Positions 41,029 through 50,536 are shown, counted from the stretch's first letter. The stretch is 64,000 bases of DNA from Enterocloster bolteae (GCF_002234575.2 NZ_CP022464.2:6506177-6570176); one strand, 5' to 3'. Program-made: numbers and translations. Notes: generated from the sequence alone by a model not told the origin.

Positions 41029-41059
41029 AAAAAACAAAGTCCGCAGCAATTGCGGACTT
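41029..41059 (-). terminator. SAM-riboswitch terminator in the metK leader
   Basis: Perfect 9-bp stem aagtccgca / tgcggactt, 5-base loop, then TGTTTTTT on the - strand. It lies between the aptamer and the metK ribosome site, as expected for transcription attenuation. Confidence 0.9.
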
Positions 41060-41093
41060 GAAAATATCATTAAATCTTCAAATCCTCTTATTG

Positions 41094-41229
41094 CTCGACC
41101 AAGTATGCTCCATAGCATACTCCTCGCTCAGGCTGGCACCTTCCGGCCCTTTCGCATATCTTGCTGATATACTCAACCGGGGTTGCCGTGACTTCACAGG
41201 TCCTTTGTACCTCCATCACTCTGAATAAG
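41094..41229 (-). promoter_or_regulatory. SAM-I (S-box) riboswitch aptamer of metK
   Basis: Read on the - strand: CTTATTCAGAGTGATGGAGG, then GGACCTGTGAAGTCACGGCAACC, a P3 arm, GGAAGGTGCCAGCCTGAGCGAG, a P4 arm (AGTATGCT/AGCATACT) and the closing AATAAGAGG that pairs with CTTATT to form P1. These are the conserved S-box elements. High SAM would form P1 and leave the downstream terminator free to fold, lowering metK expression. Confidence 0.93.
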
Positions 41230-41273
41230 GGATATTTACGAACTCTTTAATTGTAAAATGTGTTACCTTCCAT

Positions 41274-41302
41274 ATCTTATAGCAATTATATATATATGTC
41301 AA
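41274..41302 (-). promoter_or_regulatory. metK promoter
   Basis: On the - strand TTGACA (41302-41297), 17-base spacer and TAAGAT (41279-41274), placing transcription start just before the S-box. Confidence 0.7.
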
Positions 41303-41326
41303 TACTAAAATCCATCATTTCCTGTC

Positions 41327-43171
41327 TTACCTTATGGAAATCCTTCCCTGTCCCCCTGGATTTGCATACTCAGATGTCACGGAACCTCCCATTCTTCGGA
41401 TATAGGAAGACAATATATCCACATCCACCATAACCTCATCCCGGATTACATTACATCCTTTAAACATGGTCATGCCGTCGCCTCCCTGTTTCAGCATATA
41501 ATTATGGGACGCTACGGTATACGTCTTCTTAAGGTCAATGGGTTCTCCTCCCACTTTAATGTCCATTACCCTGTAAGCACCGGACACACCGGTGAAATTC
41601 CCCTTGTCATCCGTCTGAACGCCGGACTTAACAGATGTGTCGATGGTGTAGGTCAGACCGGAAACCTGAAGGAAACCGCCGCTCTCCTCAGGACAATTCC
41701 TGGACGCCATCTCCAGCGCATCCTTAATCTGCTGTCCCGTGGCCTCTATGACACATCCCATATTCCCATAAGGGAACACGGCCAGGGTGTCGTTATAGGT
41801 AATGTTTCCCGGCTTAATAACGCTTCGGATTCCGCCTCCATTGCTGAGCCCGATATCAGCACCCAGCTCCGCACGGTAAGCATCTGCCGTCAAATCTCCC
41901 AGATTCGTCTCAGCGTTTCTGATAATACGATTCCCCGTGGCAGGATCATTGACTGTCAGCTCATATGGCGTGGTACCCAGAACTGTCTTTAATGTCTCAT
42001 TGTACTGGTTCTCGATAGACTGGATAAACTGATAGGTCCCATAGTCTGCGGCCTTTCCGTCAGGATTAATATAGCTTTTGCCGGGAATCACAATATTAAG
42101 ACCCACAGGAATCACGTCCGCATTCTTTATCTTATCCAGATTGCTGTTGTAAATATCGATCCAGCGGTTATAGCTGCCCAATTCCCTCTTCGCAATCCTG
42201 CTTAAGGAATCATGTTCCTGTACCGTATACTCCCTGTCCAGGTCCGCAGCAGGCACCTCTGATACCAGCTCTGTGCGTATGGATCCATCGGCAGATATGG
42301 TCAGCTTTCCGATATGATTCAGCTTGGTCCCCGTCTGGGTCAGAACCACATTCTGTCCGTTTTTATTCTTTACGTTCTCCGACGGGACCGTCTCATGGGA
42401 ATGACCGTCAATACACGCGTCAATTCCCGTGGTATTGGCAATCACACTGGCGGAGGACCATTTCTGGGTAATGCCGTTTTCCCCGAGGTGTCCCGCCAGA
42501 ATCACATAATCAGCTCCCGCTGTCCTGGCTGCATCCACGCTGGCCTGCACCTGATCGTACAGCTTTTGGCCGCTCTCGTCCTCACAGAAGGAATAAATAT
42601 AATTGCCCTGGCTGTCCTGGAAATATGCCGGTGTGGATTTTGTAAAGCTTTCAGGCGTGGTAACGCCTACAAAAGCCACCTGAGTAGCCCCATATGTAAA
42701 CATCTTATAAGGCGCAAAAACAGGCGCGCCTGTGGCACTGTCTATAAAATTGCAGGAATAATACCCACAATTTAATTTCCCGGCCAGCGCCAGAAATCTG
42801 GACATGCCATAGTCAAACTCATGGTTTCCAGGAACTGCAAAATCATATCCCACATAGTTCATGATATCAATAAGATACCCGCCGTCTGAAAGCGTACCAA
42901 TGGGCGCTCCCTGAATGGCGTCCCCTGTATCCACCAGGGTTACATACGGCGTCTGCTGCTGCATCTCCTTCTTATACAATGCCAGACCTGCATAGCCGAT
43001 GTTGTCATCCACTCCGCAGTGGACATCATTGGTGTACAGCACCACGATATCCTTGTCCGCTGCCAGTGCCGTGACCGGACCGCCTGTGAGCGGCAGGCCA
43101 GCCACCGTTACAGTGGTCAGGACAATTGCAAGAAACAGGCTGCGCAGCCATTTGAAGCTCTTGTTTTTCAT
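41327..43171 (-). CDS. Secreted 5'-nucleotidase / cyclic phosphodiesterase with LysM-like insert
   Basis: 614 residues. N-terminal signal peptide (residues about 1-38, ending AALAADK-like after a hydrophobic core). Metallophosphatase domain about 40-290 with YTNDVHC, VDTGDAIQG, GNHEFDYG, LAGHLGENG and DGHSHE. A LysM-like segment (about 300-350; YTVQEHDSLSRIAKRELGSYNRWIDIYNSN...GLNIVIPG) follows, then the 5'-nucleotidase C-terminal domain (about 375-600) with NLGDLTADAYR and LSNGGGIR. The enzyme would dephosphorylate extracellular nucleotides for salvage; the LysM-like part may hold it to peptidoglycan. GGAGG precedes the ATG. Monocistronic. Confidence 0.9.
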   Translation of the reverse strand: MKNKSFKWLRSLFLAIVLTTVTVAGLPLTGGPVTALAADKDIVVLYTNDVHCGVDDNIGYAGLALYKKEMQQQTPYVTLVDTGDAIQGAPIGTLSDGGYLIDIMNYVGYDFAVPGNHEFDYGMSRFLALAGKLNCGYYSCNFIDSATGAPVFAPYKMFTYGATQVAFVGVTTPESFTKSTPAYFQDSQGNYIYSFCEDESGQKLYDQVQASVDAARTAGADYVILAGHLGENGITQKWSSASVIANTTGIDACIDGHSHETVPSENVKNKNGQNVVLTQTGTKLNHIGKLTISADGSIRTELVSEVPAADLDREYTVQEHDSLSRIAKRELGSYNRWIDIYNSNLDKIKNADVIPVGLNIVIPGKSYINPDGKAADYGTYQFIQSIENQYNETLKTVLGTTPYELTVNDPATGNRIIRNAETNLGDLTADAYRAELGADIGLSNGGGIRSVIKPGNITYNDTLAVFPYGNMGCVIEATGQQIKDALEMASRNCPEESGGFLQVSGLTYTIDTSVKSGVQTDDKGNFTGVSGAYRVMDIKVGGEPIDLKKTYTVASHNYMLKQGGDGMTMFKGCNVIRDEVMVDVDILSSYIRRMGGSVTSEYANPGGQGRISIR

Positions 43172-43265
43172 GATTTTCCTCCTTATTATGTTTTTCCAAA
43201 GGTTCCTGCCACCATCATATCATATTTAAGCGGATAAGTAAAAAACGCTGATAACGGTTCTGATA

Positions 43266-43312
43266 AAAAAATGGGGAAATCATCCTGCCTGTGGATTCTT
43301 TCCCCATTTTTT
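43266..43312 (-). terminator. Terminator of the murA-transglutaminase unit
   Basis: Stem aaaaaatggggaaa / tttccccatttttt with a 19-base loop; the A and T tails make it effective in either direction. Confidence 0.85.
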
Positions 43313-43357
43313 GCGTATCCTTAGTCCGCCGCCTGATTTCTGCCTCCGGCATTTCGG

Positions 43358-44386
43358 TTATTCACAGGCCAGCTCGCCCTCATTCGCCTCTTCCCTGCAT
43401 ATCTCCTGCCCGGACTGATAATCCGTCACAGCCAGCTCCATTACGGCCTGGGAATAGTTCACGGACATCCTGACATATTTTCCTTTTTCCCTGGCTGCCT
43501 CAGACGCAATGCCCGCAATCTGCTCCAGCACATCCCTGGTCAGATATCCTCCCCGCCAGTGGAATACATAATAGGGCTGTTTCTTCCTCAGCACAGCCTT
43601 AAAACGTCCCGCCACATCCTCCAACTTGGTCAGGGACAGCCTGTTTTCTTTATAATAAAACCTTCCCCCGTCTGTGCACGCAGGCACCTTATACACCAGG
43701 GGCTGATGATCCTTGAATATCATCTTGTCGTCCAGATTAAAATAATCAAACCGCTTTTGTCCATACCGTCCCAGGGAATTATCAAAGGTCGCATCCAGAT
43801 GGTACCATGTGTTCTTCAATCTTACCAGATTCCATGCGTGGCGGTACCGGATTCCCCTGTCAGGAGCTGATTCACTTATGGCTATCAGACACTCCAGCCC
43901 CATCCTGTCGCACAGTATTTTCACGGTCTTGGCAATGCCTTCGCAGACGCCGATCCCCTGCTGGAGAGGCCCTATAATTTCATGGGAATACTGTTTTTTC
44001 AGCTTGTCATAGGTCACATTGGAGCAGATGAAGTCATGCACGTACTTTTCCTTTTCCTCCGGCGCCATTCCCTCTGCCTGCCGGACCAGCCGGCTTATCC
44101 TGGACTCCAGGGCTATTTTCATCTCTTTTATTTTCTTCTTCTCAAACATATATTCCGGAATCATCTGTACATACTCTGAATTCTGGGCAAACCTGTAGTG
44201 AAAGCCCTCCACATAAAATATGGCCGGATGGTCCAGGCGGAGCCGGAAAAAAATATCTGACAGCTCCTTACCATCCAAGCGCAGAACCGGAAATTCCGGC
44301 GACAGTGACTCAAATCCATCCAACATGGCCCTATAGGCGTTCTGCTGAGCTTTATTCATTTGCTGGTAATAAAATTCTTGTTTCAT
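43358..44386 (-). CDS. Transglutaminase-like (cysteine protease fold) protein
   Basis: 342 residues from MKQEFYYQQMNKAQQ; the frame upstream has no ribosome site, and the chosen ATG has only a weak GGA-type one. The transglutaminase core is at about 130-230: the catalytic cysteine in GIGVCEGIAKTVKILCDRMGLECLI, histidine in YRHAWNLVRLKNTWYHLDATFD with aspartate at the end. No signal peptide or membrane segment is seen, so it is probably cytoplasmic. It lies 107 bases downstream of murA, probably co-transcribed. Role unknown; similar proteins are widespread in Lachnospiraceae. Confidence 0.8.
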   Translation of the reverse strand: MKQEFYYQQMNKAQQNAYRAMLDGFESLSPEFPVLRLDGKELSDIFFRLRLDHPAIFYVEGFHYRFAQNSEYVQMIPEYMFEKKKIKEMKIALESRISRLVRQAEGMAPEEKEKYVHDFICSNVTYDKLKKQYSHEIIGPLQQGIGVCEGIAKTVKILCDRMGLECLIAISESAPDRGIRYRHAWNLVRLKNTWYHLDATFDNSLGRYGQKRFDYFNLDDKMIFKDHQPLVYKVPACTDGGRFYYKENRLSLTKLEDVAGRFKAVLRKKQPYYVFHWRGGYLTRDVLEQIAGIASEAAREKGKYVRMSVNYSQAVMELAVTDYQSGQEICREEANEGELACE

Positions 44387-44493
44387 ATTCGTTCCACATA
44401 TCCTTCTTAAGTCTGTTTGTCCTGCCTCTGAAAGAAAAGGCAGGAACCATGCACCTTCCGGTACATCCTCCTGCCTTGTATTCTCTCCTGTTA

Positions 44494-45786
44494 TCAACCA
44501 ACCCTTAATTTAAACTTTTGTACTTCCCGGTCGGAATCTACTTTTTCAATCATAGCTCCCAATCCCTGAAGCTTTTCCTCAAAACACTCATATCCGCGCT
44601 GGATATAACCGATTTCATCCACCACCGTATACCCGTCGGCGGCCAATCCCGCAATCACAAGGGCTGCTCCCGCCCTCAGGTCCGGTGCATTGACCTGGGC
44701 TCCTGTCAGGCCTTTTACGCCGTCTATGACAGCCACATTGCCCTCTACCTTTATATTGCTGCCCATGCGGGCCAGCTCGTCCACATATTTGAATCTGTTC
44801 TCAAAAATACTCTCTGTCACCATACTGGTGCCGTTGGCCAGGACCAGGGCAACCGACATCTGAGGCTGCATGTCCGTAGGAAAGCCGGGATAGGGAAGGG
44901 TCTTTATATCCGTATGCCTCTGGGCAGGTTTTCCCACCACGCGTACAGCGTCATCAAATTCAATCACCTCACAGCCTATCTCCGTCAGCTTGGCCGAAAT
45001 GGCTTCCAGATGCTTGGGAATCACGTTCTTAACCATGATATCGCCTCTGGTGGCAGCTGCAGCGCACATAAATGTGCCTGCCTCAATCTGATCCGGTATA
45101 ATGGAATACTCAGTGCCGTGAAGACGGTTCACTCCCCTGATACGAATTGTATCCGTACCGGCTCCCTTTATATTGGCGCCCATGCTGTTTAAGAAGTTGG
45201 CAACATCAACAATATGGGGTTCCTTGGCAGCGTTCTCCAGAATGGTCTGTCCCTCTGCCAGGGCCGCGGCCATCATGATATTAATAGTAGCTCCCACTGA
45301 TACCACATCCAGGTAAATGTGGCTTGCCACCAGGTCGATGGCATGGGCAATGACAGCCCCGCGCTCAATGGTCACCTCAGCCCCCAGTGCCCTGAATCCC
45401 TTGATATGCTGGTCAATGGGCCTGCTGCCGATATTACATCCCCCGGGAAGGGGAACCTGCGCGCTTTTATATTTGCCCAAAAGAGCTCCTATGAAATAGT
45501 AAGAAGCACGTATCCGGCGGATATACTCATCATCCACAGATACCTCGCTTATATTGCTTCCATTTATCTTTACAGTGTGTCGGTCAATCCGGTCAACCCT
45601 TGCACCGATTTCCTGAATCGCCTCTAACAGTACATTGATATCCCTTACATCCGGCAGATTATCAATCACCACATCATCGTCAGTCATGATAGAAGCAGCC
45701 AGTATTCCCAGTGCGGCATTCTTGGCTCCGCTTATGGTCACATCTCCCACCAGTGGATTCCCGCCTTTGATAATATATTGTTCCAT
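44494..45786 (-). CDS. murA: UDP-N-acetylglucosamine 1-carboxyvinyltransferase
   Basis: First committed step of peptidoglycan synthesis, transferring enolpyruvate from PEP to UDP-GlcNAc; target of fosfomycin. 430 residues. Landmarks: GNPLVGDVTISGAKNAALGILAASIM at the N-terminus, the catalytic cysteine in PLPGGCNIGSRPIDQH (fosfomycin-sensitive form), and PGFPTDMQPQMSVALVLANGTS. The length and inside-out alpha/beta barrel repeats are typical. Clostridia usually have two MurA paralogues; only one is in this window. Confidence 0.95.
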   Translation of the reverse strand: MEQYIIKGGNPLVGDVTISGAKNAALGILAASIMTDDDVVIDNLPDVRDINVLLEAIQEIGARVDRIDRHTVKINGSNISEVSVDDEYIRRIRASYYFIGALLGKYKSAQVPLPGGCNIGSRPIDQHIKGFRALGAEVTIERGAVIAHAIDLVASHIYLDVVSVGATINIMMAAALAEGQTILENAAKEPHIVDVANFLNSMGANIKGAGTDTIRIRGVNRLHGTEYSIIPDQIEAGTFMCAAAATRGDIMVKNVIPKHLEAISAKLTEIGCEVIEFDDAVRVVGKPAQRHTDIKTLPYPGFPTDMQPQMSVALVLANGTSMVTESIFENRFKYVDELARMGSNIKVEGNVAVIDGVKGLTGAQVNAPDLRAGAALVIAGLAADGYTVVDEIGYIQRGYECFEEKLQGLGAMIEKVDSDREVQKFKLRVG

Positions 45787-45949
45787 TCCACACCTCTGAT
45801 TTTTATTTAAACAAATCCAATATATAAGGAAAATACTCCTAAAGAAATCTTTAAAAATTTGTTCATAATTTATTTACATCTTCTTAGATTATACCATAAG
45901 AATCAGATTTGTAAAGTAAAACGAAAATGCACACCCTAAAGTACACTGT

Positions 45950-48430
45950 CTACTCCACTGCCAAAGCACACAGGAAATCATTCTGCAGGTTCTTGAAATA
46001 CTCTGTGGCATCATTCAGCCCCATCTTCTGTGTCTCCTGGGTCTGAGGGTCATAGAGCGTCACATTGTACTGGTCGTAGCCGGATAAAAGCACGTACTGG
46101 CCTGATTCCACATAGGCAATCACAGGAATACCCTTGTCAATATAGTACAGTATCTGGCTCAGGCTGCATCCTCCTGCGTCAATGAGAATAAGTCCATCCT
46201 CATAGACGCGGCTTCCGTCAAATGAATCCAGATATTTTGTCACCTTCCTGGCCTCATCCACCGGGGATTTGATATTGCGTATGGGCTGTCTGTTGATTCT
46301 GTCCCACACAATATGCTGGCTGCTGTCCGTCACATACCCCATCTGCCCATAGGCCATCTCCACTGCCTGGCTGAAGGTTCTGGATGAACCTAAATAATGT
46401 CCGCCTCCGTATGCCCTGAATATCATGCTGTTATCAGATGATGCGGAAGCACTGGTTCCTGTATCCAGAACACTTGTATATTCATAAGAAAATGCCTTTG
46501 GCGCAGATGTACGGACCTCATTTCCGTGTATTTCCGAATCTGCCTGTACAAAATAAACCTTTCCCTTATCCTGGGAGGCAAACCAGCCGATTCCCTCCAA
46601 GGGGTCCTTCTCAACCCTCTGGTTGCATACAATGGTATCCTCATTCTGATACAGATATTGGTTCTCGCCCAATGGCACAAGCCGTTTCAGATGAATCCGT
46701 CCATCCTGTGCAACTACATCCGTTATATAAATGCCATCCTTTCTGTATTCACTCTCCACCTGCATCTGCGTATCGACAATGTACATTGCATACATAGGCA
46801 TACCCTTCATGCGGCCATTGACAATCCACTTATCCTTGGAACTGCTCAGTCCATATATCAAATCATTTCCAACAAATCCCAATACTCTGACATAATCATT
46901 TACCTCCCCTACGATTTCCTGTTTCTGGGAAGTATTAAAGTCCATAACATGGACCTTTTCGGATTCATAGAGGTTCTGGCCTTCCTGCCATGCAAACCGG
47001 CTGGCATCGCCGCTGACAGCATAGCTTCCCTCTGTCAGCCCCTGGGCCACTACCAGGGATTCATTGCTCTTGAGATCGATACCGTACACAGTACCCTGAA
47101 GCATAATATACATCATGTCATTCTCGCTGAGATAGGACAGTTTATCAATGTCTGCTTTCACCATATCATAGGATTCAGATGCAGGCAGGAAGAACTTTTC
47201 CTGTACCGTATCCTGTTCCTTATCATAGTGGTAATATACCACTCCCATCCGTCCTTCGTACTTCCCCCGGTTCATATATCCATACACCAGAAAATCCATA
47301 GAGCCGTCATCCTGCATGGACAATATCTTTATGTCGTGCCTGTCATAATTGCTTCTCACACCGTCGTCCGAATTGCTTCTGAACGAAAATACGCACACCG
47401 CCTGCTTATCATCATAGTCATAGCACCACAGATCTCCTCCTGTTTTAAATGCCACATACTTGGATTTTGGACTCTTCATGGTTCTTACTTTGTTGTCATT
47501 TGTAATTCCAAGAAGAATCTTTTTACCTGAAAAAGACTGGTGACCTCCGTCAAACACTTCATTGGCATTGCGTTCGTAATTCATCAGGTAGATTCTCTGC
47601 TCATTCCATTTCATGGTAAAATTGTCTTCTGCGTCAACCATGGAACGTGTTCCGTCTTCCTCATTAATGGCGACCTGATACCGAATCTGGATTTGTCCCA
47701 TAATGCCGTCAAACTCCTGGAGAGTCATCAGAGGCTCTCCCACCATCTCCACATCCAGGCCGTCCCATGTTAAATGGCTGAAGCTGGCCCTGATGGTAAC
47801 ATGCCCCAGTGAGCTGTTATCCTCTGTGTCATTGGTTTCCAGATAGGATACCAAATCTCTTGCCTGATTATAGTCCAGACTCTTCCTGGTAAACTCCTGG
47901 GCCAGTCTGACCATATCTGACGCATAAGCGTTATCCGGCCACATGATTCTGGTGTAATAATGCAGCTCCTTTTCTCCTGTGGACACGGTAATTGAAAGGA
48001 GATATGTCTCATTTCTGGCCAGCAGGTTTTGAATCGGGAGCACCGCGCTGACGCTTCCGTCCCCGCTTACCCAGTCTTCCACTTCTGTCCTCTCCACCAG
48101 CCTGTCCAGAGTAAGATTTCTCACTTCATAACTGATGCCTGTAATGGTATTTCCATACTCTTCAATCCGGATATTCAGCCCACGGTCTTCAGGCAGCACA
48201 GAGATACTCTCCCTGGCTGCCTGATTCCCCATATCCTGCATGTATCCATGCAGGCAATTGATTTCCTGACCGCCCAGCTGGGTATAAACCACTGGCAAAG
48301 ACGGTTCTTCCATAGATGTATATACAGCTGATTCTTTTTCCATCGTGTTTCTGGCACTGATAAAATAAACTACCAGCGCTCCTATAAATATCAGGAACAA
48401 AATCCCTGCTTTTTGCAATATTTTTTTCAT
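45950..48430 (-). CDS. Large membrane-anchored protein with degenerate C39-like C-terminus
   Basis: 826 residues. One N-terminal transmembrane helix (about 5-26, AGILFLIFIGALVVYFISA) anchors a large extracellular part. Residues about 300-640 look like a beta-propeller of repeated short strands (SKYVAFKTGGDLWCYDYDDKQ, SRFAWQEGQNLYESEKVHVMDF). The last 150 residues resemble a C39-like peptidase domain: YIDKGIPVIAYVESGQYVLLSGYDQYNVTLYDPQTQE. In active members a histidine stands where this has Gln in SGQYVLLSG, and no N-terminal catalytic cysteine is clear, so it is probably a binding domain. Function unknown; next to murA, so perhaps envelope-related. Confidence 0.7.
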   Translation of the reverse strand: MKKILQKAGILFLIFIGALVVYFISARNTMEKESAVYTSMEEPSLPVVYTQLGGQEINCLHGYMQDMGNQAARESISVLPEDRGLNIRIEEYGNTITGISYEVRNLTLDRLVERTEVEDWVSGDGSVSAVLPIQNLLARNETYLLSITVSTGEKELHYYTRIMWPDNAYASDMVRLAQEFTRKSLDYNQARDLVSYLETNDTEDNSSLGHVTIRASFSHLTWDGLDVEMVGEPLMTLQEFDGIMGQIQIRYQVAINEEDGTRSMVDAEDNFTMKWNEQRIYLMNYERNANEVFDGGHQSFSGKKILLGITNDNKVRTMKSPKSKYVAFKTGGDLWCYDYDDKQAVCVFSFRSNSDDGVRSNYDRHDIKILSMQDDGSMDFLVYGYMNRGKYEGRMGVVYYHYDKEQDTVQEKFFLPASESYDMVKADIDKLSYLSENDMMYIMLQGTVYGIDLKSNESLVVAQGLTEGSYAVSGDASRFAWQEGQNLYESEKVHVMDFNTSQKQEIVGEVNDYVRVLGFVGNDLIYGLSSSKDKWIVNGRMKGMPMYAMYIVDTQMQVESEYRKDGIYITDVVAQDGRIHLKRLVPLGENQYLYQNEDTIVCNQRVEKDPLEGIGWFASQDKGKVYFVQADSEIHGNEVRTSAPKAFSYEYTSVLDTGTSASASSDNSMIFRAYGGGHYLGSSRTFSQAVEMAYGQMGYVTDSSQHIVWDRINRQPIRNIKSPVDEARKVTKYLDSFDGSRVYEDGLILIDAGGCSLSQILYYIDKGIPVIAYVESGQYVLLSGYDQYNVTLYDPQTQETQKMGLNDATEYFKNLQNDFLCALAVE

Positions 48431-48543
48431 ATGTGATTTTATCCTTTATACTGGTTGCTCTGTATCATTTCTATTTTATATAATATCCAGTAAAACTACA
48501 ACTTAATCTTTTCGGAATTTTATTAATAATATCTTTGCTGCTC

Positions 48544-49866
48544 CTATAAGGCACACAGACCTCTGGCACACCTTCTGTGGAACATTTCATTCAGCAGAAG
48601 TACCTTGACCATGTCTCTAAGCCAGGATGGCCTGTTTCCGGGTTTAGGTGGCGGAACCGGTCTGGGCGGCATTGGTCTGGGCGGCATTGGCGGTCTCGGA
48701 GGGGGAGGTGTTGGCCTGGGTGGCTGTGGCCTCGGCGGTCTCGGCGGGGGCGGGGGCGTTGGCCTCGGCGGCTGCGGCGGTCTTGGCGGAGGCGGCGTTG
48801 GCCTGGGTGGCTGCGGCGGTCTCGGGGGCGGAGGCGTTGGCCTCGGCGGCTGCGGCGGTCTCGGCGGAGGCGGCGTTGGCGTTGGCCTCGGCGGCTGCGG
48901 CGGTCTTGGCGGAGGCGGCGTTGGCCTCGGTGGCTGCGGCGGTCTTGGCGGAGGCGGCGTTGGCCTGGGTGGCTGCGGCGGTCTCGGGGGCGGAGGCGTT
49001 GGCCTCGGCGGCTGCGGCGGTCTTGGCGGAGGCGGCGTTGGCCTCGGTGGCTGCGGCGGTCTCGGGGGCGGAGGCGTTGGCCTCGGCGGCTGCGGCGGTC
49101 TTGGCGGAGGCGGCGTTGGCCTCGGTGGCTGCGGCGGTCTCACTGGTCCGGGTCCTCCCACTGGTGGTCTGTCCTGATTAGGTCCTGACGGCGGTCTCAC
49201 TGGCCCTGGCCCCATGGGAGGGCGTTCCGGGCCTGGCCCCATAGGCGGACGTTCCGGACCTGGACCCATAGGCGGCCTGCCTGGATTATTTCCCATGGGT
49301 GGTCTTCCTGGGCCCGGACCCATATTAGGTCGTCCACCCATTCTTCCATTTCCCGAAAATCCAGGTTCTCTCCCTCTCATTTCCTGAGTCTCCATTATAA
49401 TTCCGGACGGGTTCACCACTGATTCCCTATAACCCAGGAACTCATTCTGGCTATTGGAAACAGACTGTTCCTCCAGTGATTCTTCTGTGGTTAAAACCTC
49501 AGCATTACCTATGTTTTCAGCCGGAACATTTTCTATGTTCTGCTCCTGCTCCATCACCGGGTCATCATCCTCTGTAAAGAAATCTACATCCAGACGTTTC
49601 ATATCCTTTTTGAGTTCTGCCATTTCCATCACAGCTTTATCATGCTCTGATATGTTCCACATGCCTCTGACCTTTTCCGCGCCTTCGGATGCAATCACCG
49701 TGTCGCAAATTGTATCACAAAGCCGGTTAATCATTATATGGTCAGGATACTCATCATACATGGGGCTGTTTTTATAATCCAATCTGTCGCAAGCTTCTGC
49801 CACATACCCCTGTAGAATTCTTATTCCTGACGGATACATGCTTTTCAGGTATTCAATGTCCTGCAT
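48544..49866 (-). CDS. Proline-rich repeat protein, possibly spore or surface
   Basis: 440 residues. The N-terminal 65 residues are a helical conserved head (IEYLKSMYPSGIRILQGYVAEACDRLDYKNSPMYDEYPDHIMINRLCDTICDTV), followed by an acidic stretch. Then come GPGPERPPM repeats (about 185-240) and roughly ten copies of a 13-residue Pro/Arg/Thr unit (about 245-395). A short conserved tail ends the protein: WLRDMVKVLLLNEMFHRRCARG. No signal peptide. Heads and tails like these occur in other Lachnospiraceae proteins of unknown role. The PPxRPP repeats should form an extended polyproline rod. GGGAGAGTAG precedes the ATG. Confidence 0.75.
   Translation of the reverse strand: MQDIEYLKSMYPSGIRILQGYVAEACDRLDYKNSPMYDEYPDHIMINRLCDTICDTVIASEGAEKVRGMWNISEHDKAVMEMAELKKDMKRLDVDFFTEDDDPVMEQEQNIENVPAENIGNAEVLTTEESLEEQSVSNSQNEFLGYRESVVNPSGIIMETQEMRGREPGFSGNGRMGGRPNMGPGPGRPPMGNNPGRPPMGPGPERPPMGPGPERPPMGPGPVRPPSGPNQDRPPVGGPGPVRPPQPPRPTPPPPRPPQPPRPTPPPPRPPQPPRPTPPPPRPPQPPRPTPPPPRPPQPPRPTPPPPRPPQPPRPTPPPPRPPQPPRPTPTPPPPRPPQPPRPTPPPPRPPQPPRPTPPPPRPPQPPRPTPPPPPRPPRPQPPRPTPPPPRPPMPPRPMPPRPVPPPKPGNRPSWLRDMVKVLLLNEMFHRRCARGLCAL
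48690..49150. repeat. 39-bp coding tandem repeat
   Basis: About ten copies of a 39-base GC-rich unit (for example ggcgttggcctcggcggctg plus 19 more bases) encode the 13-residue Pro/Arg/Thr repeats of the gene on the - strand. Units differ mainly at synonymous positions; one copy carries an extra 6 bases. The array also opens long Gly- or Ala-rich frames on the + strand, which are artefacts. Confidence 0.85.
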
Positions 49867-49999
49867 CTACTCTCCCTTTTCCAATTTTCTCTTACCAATA
49901 TCATATGCAGGCCAAATCCATTATGCGCCAACTTTCCGCCTTTTTCCCAAAATAAATAAAAGACCAGATAATTTCCAGTCTTTTACAATTGTTATTGAT

Positions 50000-50512
50000 T
50001 TAATTTTTCTTAATATAACCAAGAGCCTGTTCCAATGCCTCCTGTTCCTCATTCCCCAGAACAATATCAGTCTGCCCCATATCCACCACCTTAATATACA
50101 GATAACAACCTTCTCTGCTGTGGACACAGTTTAATACGAATCCACTGTTTGTATAATCTAACATGGCAAAGGCAAAACTTAAGTTTCCTCCCATTCCTTT
50201 AAAGGCATTATACTTGACAAGCCCATATTTTTGGAATGAGGCTCTCTGATTCCGGTTCAATGTTCGGATGGAATCCTTATTTGACCTGTCTTCGGCCCTT
50301 AAATCCCTGATTTCTTCAATCTGGTCCAGAATGACATCTTCCAGAGTTTCTGCATCTTTTCCTCTCATAAAATAGTCATATTGGCGATCCAGCCTTCTCA
50401 CTTTTGTCATTGTTGTAATCGTCAATATCAGCAACAGAACCACTAATATCAATAATCCCGCTATTATGTATGCAGGATCAAAGGGAATTTGATTTAAGAT
50501 GCTGTTCTCCAT
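50000..50512 (-). CDS. DUF4446 family protein
   Basis: 170 residues with a single N-terminal transmembrane helix (about 13-35, YIIAGLLILVVLLLILTITTM), a short coiled-coil-like region, and a cytoplasmic domain with FQKYGLVKYNAFKGMGGNLSFAFAMLDYTNSGFVLNCVHSREGCYLYIKVVDMG, the DUF4446 signature. Genes of this family commonly lie next to parAB in Clostridia, as here, 24 bases after parB. GGAG is about 13 bases before the start. Function unknown; position suggests a role at origin or cell pole. Confidence 0.85.
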   Translation of the reverse strand: MENSILNQIPFDPAYIIAGLLILVVLLLILTITTMTKVRRLDRQYDYFMRGKDAETLEDVILDQIEEIRDLRAEDRSNKDSIRTLNRNQRASFQKYGLVKYNAFKGMGGNLSFAFAMLDYTNSGFVLNCVHSREGCYLYIKVVDMGQTDIVLGNEEQEALEQALGYIKKN

Positions 50513-50536
50513 ATAATATCCATCTCTCCTTTGTAC

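Noticed and set aside
48577..49188. Long Gly-, Ala- and Arg/Trp-rich frames on the + strand opposite the proline-rich gene
   Set aside because: All three + frames stay open because of the GC-rich 39-bp repeat. The - strand frame has conserved head and tail, a ribosome site and varied sequence outside the repeat.
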